64,000 nt of DNA from Myxococcales bacterium (GTDB lineage Bacteria; Myxococcota_A; Polyangia; Nannocystales; Nannocystaceae), in contig JACKDV010000017.1 of NCBI GenBank assembly GCA_020633315.1, positions 62,001-126,000 of the forward strand. Direction: 5' to 3'. Under the pieces are notes generated by a model. The model was given only the letters and a program-made list of their open reading frames with translations, was not told the DNA's origin and did not search any database. This document shows positions 19,348 through 31,250 of the stretch, piece after piece (the stretch's first letter is position 1; each line of letters begins with the position of its first letter). Both the position numbers and the translations under genes were made by a program.

Positions 19348-20979
19348 ATGTCGTGGATTGCATTGGTTGGGCCGGAGCTCGAGGAGAACCTCGCGCTGCG
19401 CTACCTGTCCTCCTCGCTCGAGCGGGCGGGGCTGCGGGCCGAGATCATCCCCTTCGATCGCCGGGCCGACCTGGCGCGGGTGATCGAGGACATCGTGGGC
19501 CGCGACGATCCGCCGATGCTGGTGGGGATCCAGCTCGCGTTCCAGTGGCGGGCGATCGAGATGATGTCGCTGGCGATGGGGCTGCGCGAGCGCGGCTACG
19601 CGGGGCACATCACCACCGGAGGGCACTTCGCCACCTTCAGCGCCCAGGAGCTGCTGCGGGACTTCCCCGAGCTCGATACCGTGTGCCGGCACGAGTCGGA
19701 GCAGACCCTGGTGGAGCTGGTCGAGGCGCTGCGGGACGGGGGCTCGCTCACCGCGATCCCGGGCCTGGCCGTTCGCGAGGCAGGCGAGCCGCGGCTCACC
19801 CCCATGCGTCGCCCCCCCGACCTGGAGAGCCTGCCCCCGCCGGCGCGCCCGGGTCTGCCGCGGCGCTGCTTCGGGCACGCCCTGGCCCCGCTGGTGGGCA
19901 GCCGCGGCTGCTATGCCCGCTGCTCGTTCTGCTGCATCGCGGCGTGGCACGAGCAGGTGCTGCCGGGCAAGCGCTACCGCCTGCGCCCCGCCGAGCAGGT
20001 CGCCGACGAGATGGTCGCGCTCAAGCGCGAGCGCGGGGTGGAGATCTTCATCTTCCACGACGACAACTTCTTCGTCCCCAGCCACAAGCGCAACCTCGAG
20101 CGGATCAACGCCCTGGCCGACGCGCTGGAGGAGCGCGAGATCGGTGACTTCGCGGTGGTGGTCAAGGCGCGGCCCAACGACGTGGACCCCGAGGTGTTCG
20201 CCACCCTCCAGCGGCGGCTGCACGCGCTGCGGACCTACGTGGGGATCGAGACCGACTCCGACCAGGGCCTGGTGACGCTCTCGCGCCGCCTCGACTCGCG
20301 GCAGAACCACGCGGCCATCGACACCCTGCGCGAGCTGGGGATGTTCGGCTGCTTCAACCTGCTCATCTACGATCCCGACACCACGGTGGCCTCGATCGAG
20401 ACCAACGTGGACTTCATGGAGCACGCGGCGGACTTCCCCTTCAACTTCTGCCGCACCGAGCTCTACGCGGGGACGCCCCTGCTCGAGCGGCTGATCGCGG
20501 AGAAGCGGGTGAAGGGGGACTACTTCTTCTACGACTACTCGCTGCGCGACGCCCAGGTGGAGCGGATCTTCCGCATGTCGATCGACGCCTTCTGGCCGCG
20601 CAACTTCGGGGGCGGGGCGCTCCACAACGAGATGGGCGGCTGGCGGCTGCAGCTCGAGACCTGCTGGCACTTCCATCCCAGCGCGTGGCGCCCGGCGTGG
20701 CGCGAGGAGATGATCGGCCTGCACCGTCGGGTGGGGCTCGATACGGTGGCGGGGCTGCGGGAGATCATCGCGCACGTCCGCCAGCGCTCGCCGGGCACCG
20801 ACGCCGACCTCGTGCGTGAGCTGTCGCCGCGGCTGCGGGTGGTCGAGCAGGACGTGCGCAAGCGCTGGCTCGATCTACACGGCCGGATGGTGGGCGCGGT
20901 GAAGGCCGACACTCGCACCGCGGGCTGGGACATGACCCCGCTGCAGCACGCGGTGCCCGAGGTCTCGTTCGTGGGCTGA
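19348..20979 (+). CDS. B12-binding-domain radical SAM enzyme
   Basis: 543 residues from ATG 19348, which has GGGAG eight bases upstream. The N-terminal half (WIALVGPELEENLALRYLSS to about residue 165) has the Rossmann-like B12-binding layout, without a DxHxxG motif. The radical SAM core has CYARCSFC (Cys188, Cys192, Cys195) for the 4Fe-4S cluster, with IFIFHDDNFFV and TYVGIETDSDQGL strands typical of class B enzymes. A C-terminal helical region of about 170 residues is unassigned. Radical SAM enzymes cleave S-adenosylmethionine to make a 5'-deoxyadenosyl radical. The gene is followed at 15 and 2 bases by two small paralogous Cys-motif proteins, which makes them candidate substrates (inference). 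Lipid or small-molecule substrates remain possible. Confidence 0.9.
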   Translation: MSWIALVGPELEENLALRYLSSSLERAGLRAEIIPFDRRADLARVIEDIVGRDDPPMLVGIQLAFQWRAIEMMSLAMGLRERGYAGHITTGGHFATFSAQELLRDFPELDTVCRHESEQTLVELVEALRDGGSLTAIPGLAVREAGEPRLTPMRRPPDLESLPPPARPGLPRRCFGHALAPLVGSRGCYARCSFCCIAAWHEQVLPGKRYRLRPAEQVADEMVALKRERGVEIFIFHDDNFFVPSHKRNLERINALADALEEREIGDFAVVVKARPNDVDPEVFATLQRRLHALRTYVGIETDSDQGLVTLSRRLDSRQNHAAIDTLRELGMFGCFNLLIYDPDTTVASIETNVDFMEHAADFPFNFCRTELYAGTPLLERLIAEKRVKGDYFFYDYSLRDAQVERIFRMSIDAFWPRNFGGGALHNEMGGWRLQLETCWHFHPSAWRPAWREEMIGLHRRVGLDTVAGLREIIAHVRQRSPGTDADLVRELSPRLRVVEQDVRKRWLDLHGRMVGAVKADTRTAGWDMTPLQHAVPEVSFVG

Positions 20980-20994
20980 GGAGGAGGCATCACC

Positions 20995-21372
20995 ATGGGA
21001 GACGATCACGACGAGCGCCGAGGCGGATCGCCGCGAGCCCGAGCCCGGTCGCACCTGCAGCAGATGCTGCGGGCGGCCTCGCTGGGGGTGGCGGTGACCG
21101 GCTGCGGAGACGATGGCTCGACCAGCAGCGACGGCACGAGCGCGACGACCACCGCGAGCAGCGGGTCGACGACCTGGGACGATCCCTGCGCCGAGGACGG
21201 CTGCGATCCGGGACCGCCCCCGATGACCTCGACCGGGCCGGCGATGACCGATTCCGGCACCGAGACCGAGGACGGCAGCGGCACCGCCGACAGCGGCACG
21301 TCCGACGGCGGCACCACCGGGGGCGGGACGACGGACACCGACTCCGGCGGGAGCACCAGCAGCGGAGGCTAG
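20995..21372 (+). CDS. Small Cys-motif protein, copy 1
   Basis: 125 residues with an excellent SD (GAGGAGG, seven bases before the ATG). The N-terminus MGDDHDERRGGSPRARARSH is polar and basic, followed by a very short hydrophobic stretch to Cys37 (SLGVAVTGC), then Ser/Thr/Gly-rich sequence. The single motif WDDPCAEDGCDPGPPP (Cys65, Cys70) is shared with the next gene. It may be a lipoprotein with an unusually short h-region, or a modified peptide with a leader. It sits 15 bases after the radical SAM gene and 2 bases before its paralogue, so an operon is very likely. Confidence 0.72.
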   Translation: MGDDHDERRGGSPRARARSHLQQMLRAASLGVAVTGCGDDGSTSSDGTSATTTASSGSTTWDDPCAEDGCDPGPPPMTSTGPAMTDSGTETEDGSGTADSGTSDGGTTGGGTTDTDSGGSTSSGG

Positions 21373-21374
21373 GC

Positions 21375-21767
21375 ATGGGCGACGACGACGAGCGAGGCTC
21401 ACCGCGGGCGCGGGCGCGGGCCCACCTGCGCAAGATGTTGAGGACCGCGTCCTTCGTGGCGCTGGCCGGGTGCGGCGACGACGGGAGCACGAGCAGCTCC
21501 GATCCCTGTGCCCCCGACGGCTGCGATCCCCTGCCGCCGCCCACCACCAGCGATACCGGCAGCGACACCGACTCGGCCACCTCGACCTCCTCGGGCACCG
21601 GAACCGGCACCGGCGACGGCTCCACCACCTGGGACGATCCCTGCGCCGAGGATGGCTGCGATCCGCCGCCGCCTCCGGGGACGTCGACGGGCGAGACCGA
21701 CTCGGGCAGCGACGGCAGCTCGGGCAGCGACGGCAGCGGCACGAGCGGCAGCAGCAGCAGCGGCTGA
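21375..21767 (+). CDS. Small Cys-motif protein, copy 2
   Basis: 130 residues, clearly paralogous to the preceding protein: MGDDDERGSPRARARAH, a short hydrophobic segment ending ASFVALAGC (Cys33), then CGDDGSTSS. It has two copies of the motif, SDPCAPDGCDPLPPP (Cys45, Cys50) and WDDPCAEDGCDPPPPP (Cys90, Cys95), where its partner has one. The rest is Ser/Thr/Gly/Asp linker. The start is two bases after the previous stop. The conserved DPCAxDGCDPxPPP core inside variable linkers points to selection on the motif itself. Confidence 0.72.
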   Translation: MGDDDERGSPRARARAHLRKMLRTASFVALAGCGDDGSTSSSDPCAPDGCDPLPPPTTSDTGSDTDSATSTSSGTGTGTGDGSTTWDDPCAEDGCDPPPPPGTSTGETDSGSDGSSGSDGSGTSGSSSSG

Positions 21768-21774
21768 GGCCGGC

Positions 21775-22731
21775 ATGGCGGCGCGCGGCCTGGTCTCGCG
21801 CGCGCGACCGGGGGATGCGTCCGGGGTGGAGCCCGCGGTCGGTGTAAGCGCGAGGGGCCGGGGCCGTTGGCGGACGGTGCGCCGAGCCCTCGCCGCGCTG
21901 ACCCTGCTGAGCGTGGCCGCCTGTGGCCGCTCTCCGGTGGGCTGGCGCGACGACGGGGCGGACGGCCTGGGCGGGAGGGGCGATGGAGACGACTCCTCGC
22001 AGACCTGTCAGCAGGCCGACTTCCTGTTCGTGATCGACGACTCGGAGAGCATGGCGGACAACCAGGAGAAGCTGGCCGCCAACTACGACATCTTCGTGGG
22101 CGGCATCGTCGACGCGGTGGAGCGGCTCGAGACGATCCACGTGGGCGTGGTGACCACCGATGCCTATGTGCACAACGGCCCTGGGTGCCAGGACCTGGGC
22201 GGCCTGGTGGTGCGCACCGGCGGGCCGCACTCCAGCAGCCACCGCTGCGGCCCCTATGCCGAGGGCCACAACTACATGACCGAGGCCGACGACCTCGACG
22301 AGAGCTTCCGCTGCGCGGCGCGGGTGGGCACGGCGGGCTCGGCCGTGGAGGCGGTGCTCGGGGCGTCGGTGGCCGCGCTCTCGCCCCCGCTCACCGAGGC
22401 GGGCGGCTGCAACGAGGGCTTCCTGCGCGACGATGCGCTGCTGGTGCTGGTGATCGTCACCGACGAGGACGCCGAGGTCGACCCCGTGTTCGCGGCCAGC
22501 GAGCTGCTCTCCCGCAAGGACGGCGGCCTGGACGACGTGGTGGTGGTGGCCCTGGGCAACCCCAGCGACGGGAGCTGTGGGCTGGGCGATACCCAGGTGT
22601 CGCTCGGGCTCGAGGCCTTCGTGCGATCGTTTCGCCACGGCTTCATGGGCCCGATCTGCGCCTCCTCGTACGAGGAGGTGTTCGCGGAGGCCGTGGCGCT
22701 GGTCGAGGATGCCTGCCCGGCGGGCCGCTGA
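21775..22731 (+). CDS. VWA-domain lipoprotein, second copy
   Basis: 318 residues from ATG 21775, with GAGG five bases upstream and seven bases from the previous stop. The hydrophobic RRALAALTLLSVAAC lies about 34 residues in; GTG 21877 would give a tidier signal peptide (MRRALAALTLLSVAAC) but has no SD, so the start is uncertain. The VWA domain begins ADFLFVIDDSESMADNQEK (MIDAS near residue 88 from 21775) and shares the HVGVVTTDAY, GGCNEGFLRDDALLVLVIV and TDEDA blocks with the VWA lipoprotein at 18062. The two flank the radical SAM/small-protein pair. Confidence 0.83.
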   Translation: MAARGLVSRARPGDASGVEPAVGVSARGRGRWRTVRRALAALTLLSVAACGRSPVGWRDDGADGLGGRGDGDDSSQTCQQADFLFVIDDSESMADNQEKLAANYDIFVGGIVDAVERLETIHVGVVTTDAYVHNGPGCQDLGGLVVRTGGPHSSSHRCGPYAEGHNYMTEADDLDESFRCAARVGTAGSAVEAVLGASVAALSPPLTEAGGCNEGFLRDDALLVLVIVTDEDAEVDPVFAASELLSRKDGGLDDVVVVALGNPSDGSCGLGDTQVSLGLEAFVRSFRHGFMGPICASSYEEVFAEAVALVEDACPAGR

Positions 22732-22760
22732 GAGACGGCGACCGGGCGGGATGGGCCCCG

Positions 22761-23945
22761 CTACGAGCCGGCGAGCTCGGCCTCGATCGCGGCCGTGAGC
22801 TCGGCGGGGCTGGTGCCGCCCTCGTAGGCCCGACCGTTGATGTAGAAGCTGGGCGTGCCGCGGACGCCCGCCTCGCGGCCCTTGGCCATGTCGGCCTGCA
22901 CCTGGTCGCGCGCGCGGCCCGAGGCGAGGCAGGTGTCGAGCTCGCCCATGTCGAGGCCGGCCTCCTCGGCGAGGGAGCGCAGGCCGTCGGGGCTGAGCTT
23001 GCTCTCGCTGCCGAAGATCGTGTCGTGCATCGCCCAGAACTTGTCCTGCTCCTGGGCGCACTGCGCCATCTCGGCCGCGGGCTGGGCCGCGGGGTGGAAG
23101 CTGAGCGGGAAGTGGCGGAAGGAGAACTCCACCTGATCGCCGAAGCGCTCCTTGACCGCGTTCACCCCCGCGGCCGCGCGGGCGCAGTAGGGGCACTCGA
23201 AGTCGGAGAACTCCACGATGTGCACCTTGGCGTCCTTGGGGCCGAAGGTGGCGGTGTGCTCGGCCGCCGCGAGGTCGACCGGCGGCGGGCGGACCTCGGG
23301 CAGGCTCATCACCACGGTGGACGACTTGCGCAGGCCCCCGATGAGATCCTCGAAGGCCTTGCGCGAGCGCTCCTTGATCATCGCCTCCTCGACCTGGCCC
23401 TTGACGGTCTCGAAGGGGGGCGCCTGCTCGGTCTTGTTGGCGACGTAGAAGGCCTCGACCTCGGCCTCGCCGGGGCGCTCGATCCGGGCGTCGAGCTGGC
23501 CACGCACGTAGGCGTCGGTGTTGACGCCCTCGATCCGCGCCGCGTTGGCGAGCAGGCGCTCCTCGACCGCGCGCTTGGCCGCGGCCTCGCGGATGCCGTG
23601 GACCTCGCGGCAGTAGGTGTGCAGGGCCTCGCGCTCGGCGTCGATGGCATCCTCGCCGAGCTCCTCCACGCGCACGGGCTCGCCGTCGACGGTGGCGACC
23701 ACGGTGCCCTTGGGCAGCGCGAACGAGGCGGCGCTGCACGGGTCACCGGTGACGGGCGGGGCGGTGGTGGCCGCGACGACCGGGGGCGCGGGCACGGCCG
23801 GGACGGGCGGCGTCACCGCCTCGACCCCGGCGTCGGCGCCAGCCTTGGCCTCGTCGGCCTTGGCCTCGCCCGAGGCGGGTGCAGCAGAGGAGCCACCGCA
23901 GCCGAGGGCCGCGAGCAACAGCGAGGCAACGAGAGGGCGCCGCAT
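22761..23945 (-). CDS. DsbA-like thioredoxin-fold lipoprotein with SurA-like N-terminal region
   Basis: 394 residues from ATG 23945 (MRRPLVASLLLAALGC), a lipoprotein signal. An Ala/Pro/Glu linker of about 70 residues precedes a helical region (PVRVEELGEDAIDAEREALH, KRAVEERLLANAARIEG) resembling the N-terminal chaperone part of SurA-type proteins. The C-terminal DsbA-like domain has EFSDFECPYCARAAAG (CPYC near residue 251), FRHFPLSFHP and the cis-Pro loop GVRGTPSFYINGRAYEGG. It should act in the periplasm on disulfides of secreted proteins, which fits the many Cys-rich lipoproteins around. Its stop is only 29 bases from the convergent VWA gene. Confidence 0.88.
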   Translation of the reverse strand: MRRPLVASLLLAALGCGGSSAAPASGEAKADEAKAGADAGVEAVTPPVPAVPAPPVVAATTAPPVTGDPCSAASFALPKGTVVATVDGEPVRVEELGEDAIDAEREALHTYCREVHGIREAAAKRAVEERLLANAARIEGVNTDAYVRGQLDARIERPGEAEVEAFYVANKTEQAPPFETVKGQVEEAMIKERSRKAFEDLIGGLRKSSTVVMSLPEVRPPPVDLAAAEHTATFGPKDAKVHIVEFSDFECPYCARAAAGVNAVKERFGDQVEFSFRHFPLSFHPAAQPAAEMAQCAQEQDKFWAMHDTIFGSESKLSPDGLRSLAEEAGLDMGELDTCLASGRARDQVQADMAKGREAGVRGTPSFYINGRAYEGGTSPAELTAAIEAELAGS

Positions 23946-23992
23946 GGTCGGCGAAGCATGCGGCGTGCCGTCCCCGAGCACAAGCGGCGACC

Positions 23993-25621
23993 TCAGCGCC
24001 GACGGCGACGCAGGCCCAGCAGGCCCAGCCACCACAGCATGGCGAGGGGTCGCGGGGGACGGCCGCTGGTGCAGCCGCAGCCGTCGTCGAGCATGTCGCC
24101 ACCGAGCCCGGCGTCGTCGCCCGCGGTGCCGTCGCTCCCGGTGTCGGCGCCCGAGCCTCCGCTGCCCGACTCGTCCTGACCGGCCTCGTCACCGCCGGTC
24201 TCGTCGGCCGCGGCACCATCCCCCACGGTCACGGTGATCGAGTGGGTCACGACGTGATCGGCGTGATCCTGGATGAGCCCGGTGAGGGTGTAGACGCCGG
24301 GGGGCAGCCCCACCAGGTCGAAGACCAGCGCGCGGTCGTAGTCGACCTGGTCGACCAGCACCTCGCCCTCCGCGTCCTCGACGATGAGCTTCCAGCCGTA
24401 GCCGCCCACGTCGTCCCAGGGCTCGAGCTCCACCCGGATCTCCTCGCCCTCCTCGAAGTGCGCGCCGTCGGGCGGCGAGCCGAGCATGATGGTGGGCTCG
24501 ACGAGGTCGGGACCCGCGGCCGCGAACGAGGTGCTCAGGGTGCGCTTGTCGTGCTGCTGCTCGCCCACGCCGCAGTGGCACTTGTTGACGCCGATGCAGG
24601 CGGCGCTCTGCCCCGGCACCTGGTAGGTGGGCGCGCAGCTGTCGTTGAAGCCCAGGTCGCCGGGCTGGGTGGTCACGTAGCCGAAGGCCATCACGCTGTC
24701 GCTGGCCTCGGTGTGGCCCAGGCCCAGGGTGTGGCCGATCTCCTGGCTGACCACGTTGGCCTGGGTGGAGGTGGGCGCCTGGTTCTGGAACGCGTAGCAG
24801 ACGTTGCGCTGGCCGAAGTCCTCGCAGTCGAGCGGCGCCACGCCGCCCGAGGGCCCCGCGGTGGTGTCGGAGTAGTGCCCGCCCACCATCACCATCGTGT
24901 AGGGCAGCACCTTGGGCGGCCGCTCGAGGTAGACCACGCGCACCGCCCAGTCCTCGAAGTCGTTGGCCACCGCCTGCGCCACCGCGACCGCCCGCTCCTC
25001 GCCGCCGCCGTAGACGGGATAGGGATGGCCGGTGCGAGCGATGCCGCTCTGGTTCTCGGCCGAGTTCTCGCCCCCCGACATCAGGCCATCGGGGGCGCCG
25101 AGGAAGTTGAGGTACACGGTGTGGAAGCGGGGGATCTCCTGGCCGGGCCGGTAGTCGTAGTCGTAGACGCCGGGGGGCACCTCGTCGGGGTAGGCACAGA
25201 TCTCCTCGGGCCCGGCCTGGCGATCGGGTCGCGCGGCGAGGTCGAGGCTCGCGTCGGGGACCATCACCGCGCCGTCGAGCATGGCCTCGGGCACCACCAT
25301 GCCGCCGACCTGAGCCAGGCCCGCGGGCAGCGAGGCGCGAGCGGGGCTCGGATCACCGGGCGCCTCGTCGCGCTGGTGGGCGCCGAGATCGGAGAAGCGC
25401 ACCGGGTTGATGGCGTCACGATCGATCCGCGGGCGGTGCTGCAGCGGGGCGTCGGCCCGGAAGTCGATCACCACCGAGTCGGGCGCCGGCCGGAATGATG
25501 GGTTCTGGACCACCGTGGGCGTTCCCGCCCCGGCGACGCCGCTCGGCCCCACCGTGAGCGCCAGCACCACAGCCGCAGAGAACAGAGGGATGGTCGTGGG
25601 ATTTGCGAGCTTTGCCGACAC
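23993..25621 (-). CDS. Metzincin-like protein with QExxHxxGxxH motif and MYXO-CTERM tail
   Basis: 542 residues from GTG 25621, the in-frame start giving a signal peptide (SAKLANPTTIPLFSAAVVLA). A long variable region is followed by a catalytic-type domain whose zinc motif reads SQEIGHTLGLGHTE. The first zinc ligand His of HExxHxxGxxH is a Gln at residue 293 (codon CAG), while Glu294, His297 and His303 remain. A beta-sandwich domain (PGVYTLTGLIQDHADHVVTH) precedes an acidic Gly/Ser linker and a MYXO-CTERM-like tail: CGC, a short hydrophobic helix and a final run of Arg. It should be exported and surface sorted. It may be inactive, or belong to a group with an altered zinc site. Confidence 0.82.
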   Translation of the reverse strand: MSAKLANPTTIPLFSAAVVLALTVGPSGVAGAGTPTVVQNPSFRPAPDSVVIDFRADAPLQHRPRIDRDAINPVRFSDLGAHQRDEAPGDPSPARASLPAGLAQVGGMVVPEAMLDGAVMVPDASLDLAARPDRQAGPEEICAYPDEVPPGVYDYDYRPGQEIPRFHTVYLNFLGAPDGLMSGGENSAENQSGIARTGHPYPVYGGGEERAVAVAQAVANDFEDWAVRVVYLERPPKVLPYTMVMVGGHYSDTTAGPSGGVAPLDCEDFGQRNVCYAFQNQAPTSTQANVVSQEIGHTLGLGHTEASDSVMAFGYVTTQPGDLGFNDSCAPTYQVPGQSAACIGVNKCHCGVGEQQHDKRTLSTSFAAAGPDLVEPTIMLGSPPDGAHFEEGEEIRVELEPWDDVGGYGWKLIVEDAEGEVLVDQVDYDRALVFDLVGLPPGVYTLTGLIQDHADHVVTHSITVTVGDGAAADETGGDEAGQDESGSGGSGADTGSDGTAGDDAGLGGDMLDDGCGCTSGRPPRPLAMLWWLGLLGLRRRRR

Positions 25622-25712
25622 GGCAAGGGCCACTGTAGCGGAGTCCCGAGCCCCCGGGGGCGTTGGAATCCACACGCACAACCATCGAGGGACTGGTACG
25701 TTGAGACGCGCC

Positions 25713-29006
<3,294 letters not shown>

Positions 29007-29021
29007 GCGGACGCGGGGCGC

Positions 29022-31136
29022 TCAGGCCGAGGCCTCGCCCGTGCGGCGGAGCATCTCGATGAGCGCCTCGAGCCGCACCGGCTTGCTGATGAAGTCGTCC
29101 ATGCCGACCTCCATGCACGCCTGACGATCGCGCTCCATCGCCCCGGCGGTGAGCGCCACGATGCGGGGCTGGACCATGGCCCCGGCGCGGGCGCGGATGC
29201 GGGAGGTGGCCTCCAGCCCGTCCATGAGGGGCATCTGCACGTCCATGAGGATCACGTCGTAGGTGCGGTGCTCGAGGGCGGCCAGCACCTCGCGGCCGTT
29301 GCCCACCGCGTCGATGCGGTAGCCCAGGCGCCCGAGCATCGCGGTGGTGAGCTTGACGTTGATCTGGTTGTCGTCGGCGAGCAGGATGCGAAGCGGCAGC
29401 TCGGATGCGAGGTCGATGAAGCGCGACGGTGGCTGAGCCCGGGAGGGGGGCTCCACGCCCAGGACCTCGACCAGCGCCGAGCGAAGCTGGGTGGCGTGGA
29501 TCGAGCGAGCCAGGCACGCGGCCGCGCCGTCCCGCGAGCCCTCGTCGCTCAGGCGGGGGTCGCCGGGGTGAGTGATGAGCAGGTAGGGCCGCTCCCCGAG
29601 GACCTCGGCCAGCGCCCGGGCTCGCTCCGAGGGCGGGGTCACGCCCGGCCGCTCCGAGAACAGCACCACGTCGGCCGGCCCGTGCTCGAGCCGGCTGCGG
29701 GCCCGCTCGATCGTGTCGACGGCGACCACCTCCATCTCGAAGCGCCGCAGCAGCTCCACCAGGTAGGTGCGGGGGTTGAGGCGCGGCTCGATCACCAGGA
29801 CCCGCTTGCCGCGGAGGGGGTGCGGCTCGGCCTCGGGCTCCGGCGCGGCCTGGGCCGAGATCACGAAGTAGAAGGTGGAGCCCTCGCCCTCCACGCTCTC
29901 CACCCAGATCGAGCCGCCCATCATGTCGATGAGGCGCTTGCTGATCGTCAGGCCGAGGCCGGTGCCGCCGTACTTGCGGGTGATGGAGGAGTCGGCCTGC
30001 ACGAAGGACTCGAACAGCTCCTCGGTCTTCGTGCGCGGGATGCCGATCCCCGTGTCGCGCACCTCGAAGTGCACGAAGTTGCGCTTGCGATCCACCCGCG
30101 ACTCGACCCGGATGCAGATCTCGCCCGACTCGGTGAACTTGACCGCGTTGCCCACGAGGTTGACCAGCACCTGGCGCAGGCGGGCGGAGTCGCCCTGGAT
30201 CACCCGCGGGACCGAGGCGTCGATCGAGCTGAGGATCTCCACGTCGGGAGGGGCCCGCAGCGCGAACATCTGGATCACCCCGTCCACGCAGTCGAAGAGA
30301 TCGAAGGGCTCGTCCTTGAGGGTGAGCTTGCCCGACTCGATCTTGGAGAGGTCGAGGATGTCGTTGATGATGACCAGCAGGGCCTCGCTGCTGATGCGGA
30401 TGGTCTCGGCCAGGTCGCGCTGCTCCGCGCCGAGCTCGGAGTCGAGCAGCAGCTCCGACATCCCGATCACCGCGTTCATCGGCGTCCGGATCTCGTGGCT
30501 CATGTTGGCCAGGAAGGCACTCTTGGCCCGGTTCGCCTGCTCGGCCGCGATGCGGGCGGCCCGGAGCTCGTCCTCCACCGCCGCGCTCTCGGCGATCGAC
30601 TCCAGGCCCAGCCCCTCGAGCGCGGGGTCGGAGCTGGGTCGCCGATGCAGGCGCAGGCGCAGGGGGGTGCCGTCGCGGCTGCGGCCCGTGGTGTCGAGGG
30701 GGGGCTTGCCGTCGGCGTGGAGCCACGCGATCACCTCCTTGCGCGAGTCGAGCTCGAACAGGTCGGTCACCCGCAGCTCGACCAGCTCCTCGCGCGAGAG
30801 CATGAACAGGCGCATCGCGGCCTCGTTGGCGTCCACGATCTCACTGCCGCGGTGGAGCACCACCGCCTCGCTCCCCGCATCGGCGAGGGCGCGGGCCGTG
30901 TCGGAGGGCGGGTCGCTCGAGCCCGCGGGCTCGGCCGGGGCTGCCCCCGAGCCGCGGCGCCACGCCACCAGGCCGCCGGCCAGGGCCAGGGCCAGGCCCG
31001 CGGCCTCCCACGGCCAGCCGCCCGAGGGATGGAGCAGGGCGCCGAGCTCGAGCGCCCCGAGGACCCCGAAGAACCCGAGCCAGGTGCCGCGCCCCGGCGA
31101 TGGCCGCGAGGGCTGTCGTTGCCCTTCTCCCGACAT
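29022..31136 (-). CDS. Hybrid sensor histidine kinase/response regulator
   Basis: 704 residues. Two hydrophobic segments near the N-terminus (WLGFFGVLGALELGALL and WPWEAAGLALALAGGLVAW), a PAS-like domain (about 85-175), then HisKA with the phospho-acceptor in MSHEIRTPMN (His214), and an HATPase domain with N box (NLVGNAVKF), DTGIGIP and KYGGTGLGLTISKRL. A degenerate receiver-like domain (KRVLVIEPRLNPRTYLVELL) lacks an obvious phospho-Asp site. The last domain is a good receiver, with DDNQINVKL, phospho-site Asp632 in LMDVQMPLMDG, and KPV. No output domain is present, so a separate phosphotransfer partner is expected. It converges with the VIT/VWA gene at a 15-base gap. Confidence 0.93.
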   Translation of the reverse strand: MSGEGQRQPSRPSPGRGTWLGFFGVLGALELGALLHPSGGWPWEAAGLALALAGGLVAWRRGSGAAPAEPAGSSDPPSDTARALADAGSEAVVLHRGSEIVDANEAAMRLFMLSREELVELRVTDLFELDSRKEVIAWLHADGKPPLDTTGRSRDGTPLRLRLHRRPSSDPALEGLGLESIAESAAVEDELRAARIAAEQANRAKSAFLANMSHEIRTPMNAVIGMSELLLDSELGAEQRDLAETIRISSEALLVIINDILDLSKIESGKLTLKDEPFDLFDCVDGVIQMFALRAPPDVEILSSIDASVPRVIQGDSARLRQVLVNLVGNAVKFTESGEICIRVESRVDRKRNFVHFEVRDTGIGIPRTKTEELFESFVQADSSITRKYGGTGLGLTISKRLIDMMGGSIWVESVEGEGSTFYFVISAQAAPEPEAEPHPLRGKRVLVIEPRLNPRTYLVELLRRFEMEVVAVDTIERARSRLEHGPADVVLFSERPGVTPPSERARALAEVLGERPYLLITHPGDPRLSDEGSRDGAAACLARSIHATQLRSALVEVLGVEPPSRAQPPSRFIDLASELPLRILLADDNQINVKLTTAMLGRLGYRIDAVGNGREVLAALEHRTYDVILMDVQMPLMDGLEATSRIRARAGAMVQPRIVALTAGAMERDRQACMEVGMDDFISKPVRLEALIEMLRRTGEASA

Positions 31137-31146
31137 CCGAGTGGGA

Positions 31147-31173
31147 GGCTAGCATCCGCTGGCCACGCTAGCC
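31147..31173. promoter_or_regulatory. Inverted repeat just upstream of the hybrid kinase
   Basis: GGCTAGC (31147-31153) and GCTAGCC (31167-31173) are perfect inverted copies around 13 bases, ending 10 bases before the kinase ATG at 31136. A second short inverted repeat, CGTGA-AA-TCACG, lies at 31187-31198. Either could be an operator or a leader hairpin. Confidence 0.4.
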
Positions 31174-31205
31174 GGCGCTGCGATCGCGTGAAATCACGAA
31201 GGAGG

Positions 31206-31231
31206 CCCGCTCGGGGACGCTCCCGAACGGG
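31206..31231 (-). terminator. Hairpin after the ADYC gene
   Basis: CCCG-C-TCGGGGA pairs with TCCCGA-A-CGGG around CGC, with one mismatch and one bulge, about 20 bases beyond the stop of the minus-strand ADYC gene. The following tract is only weakly T-rich, so termination is plausible but unproven. Confidence 0.4.
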
Positions 31232-31250
31232 ACGCCGGCGGAGCCGCCGA

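Noticed and set aside
19233..20979. The radical SAM gene as a hopanoid or chlorophyll-type methyltransferase
   Set aside because: Nothing in the window supports such pathways. The enzyme has a B12-type N-terminus, but the neighbours are lipoproteins, so the substrate is left open.
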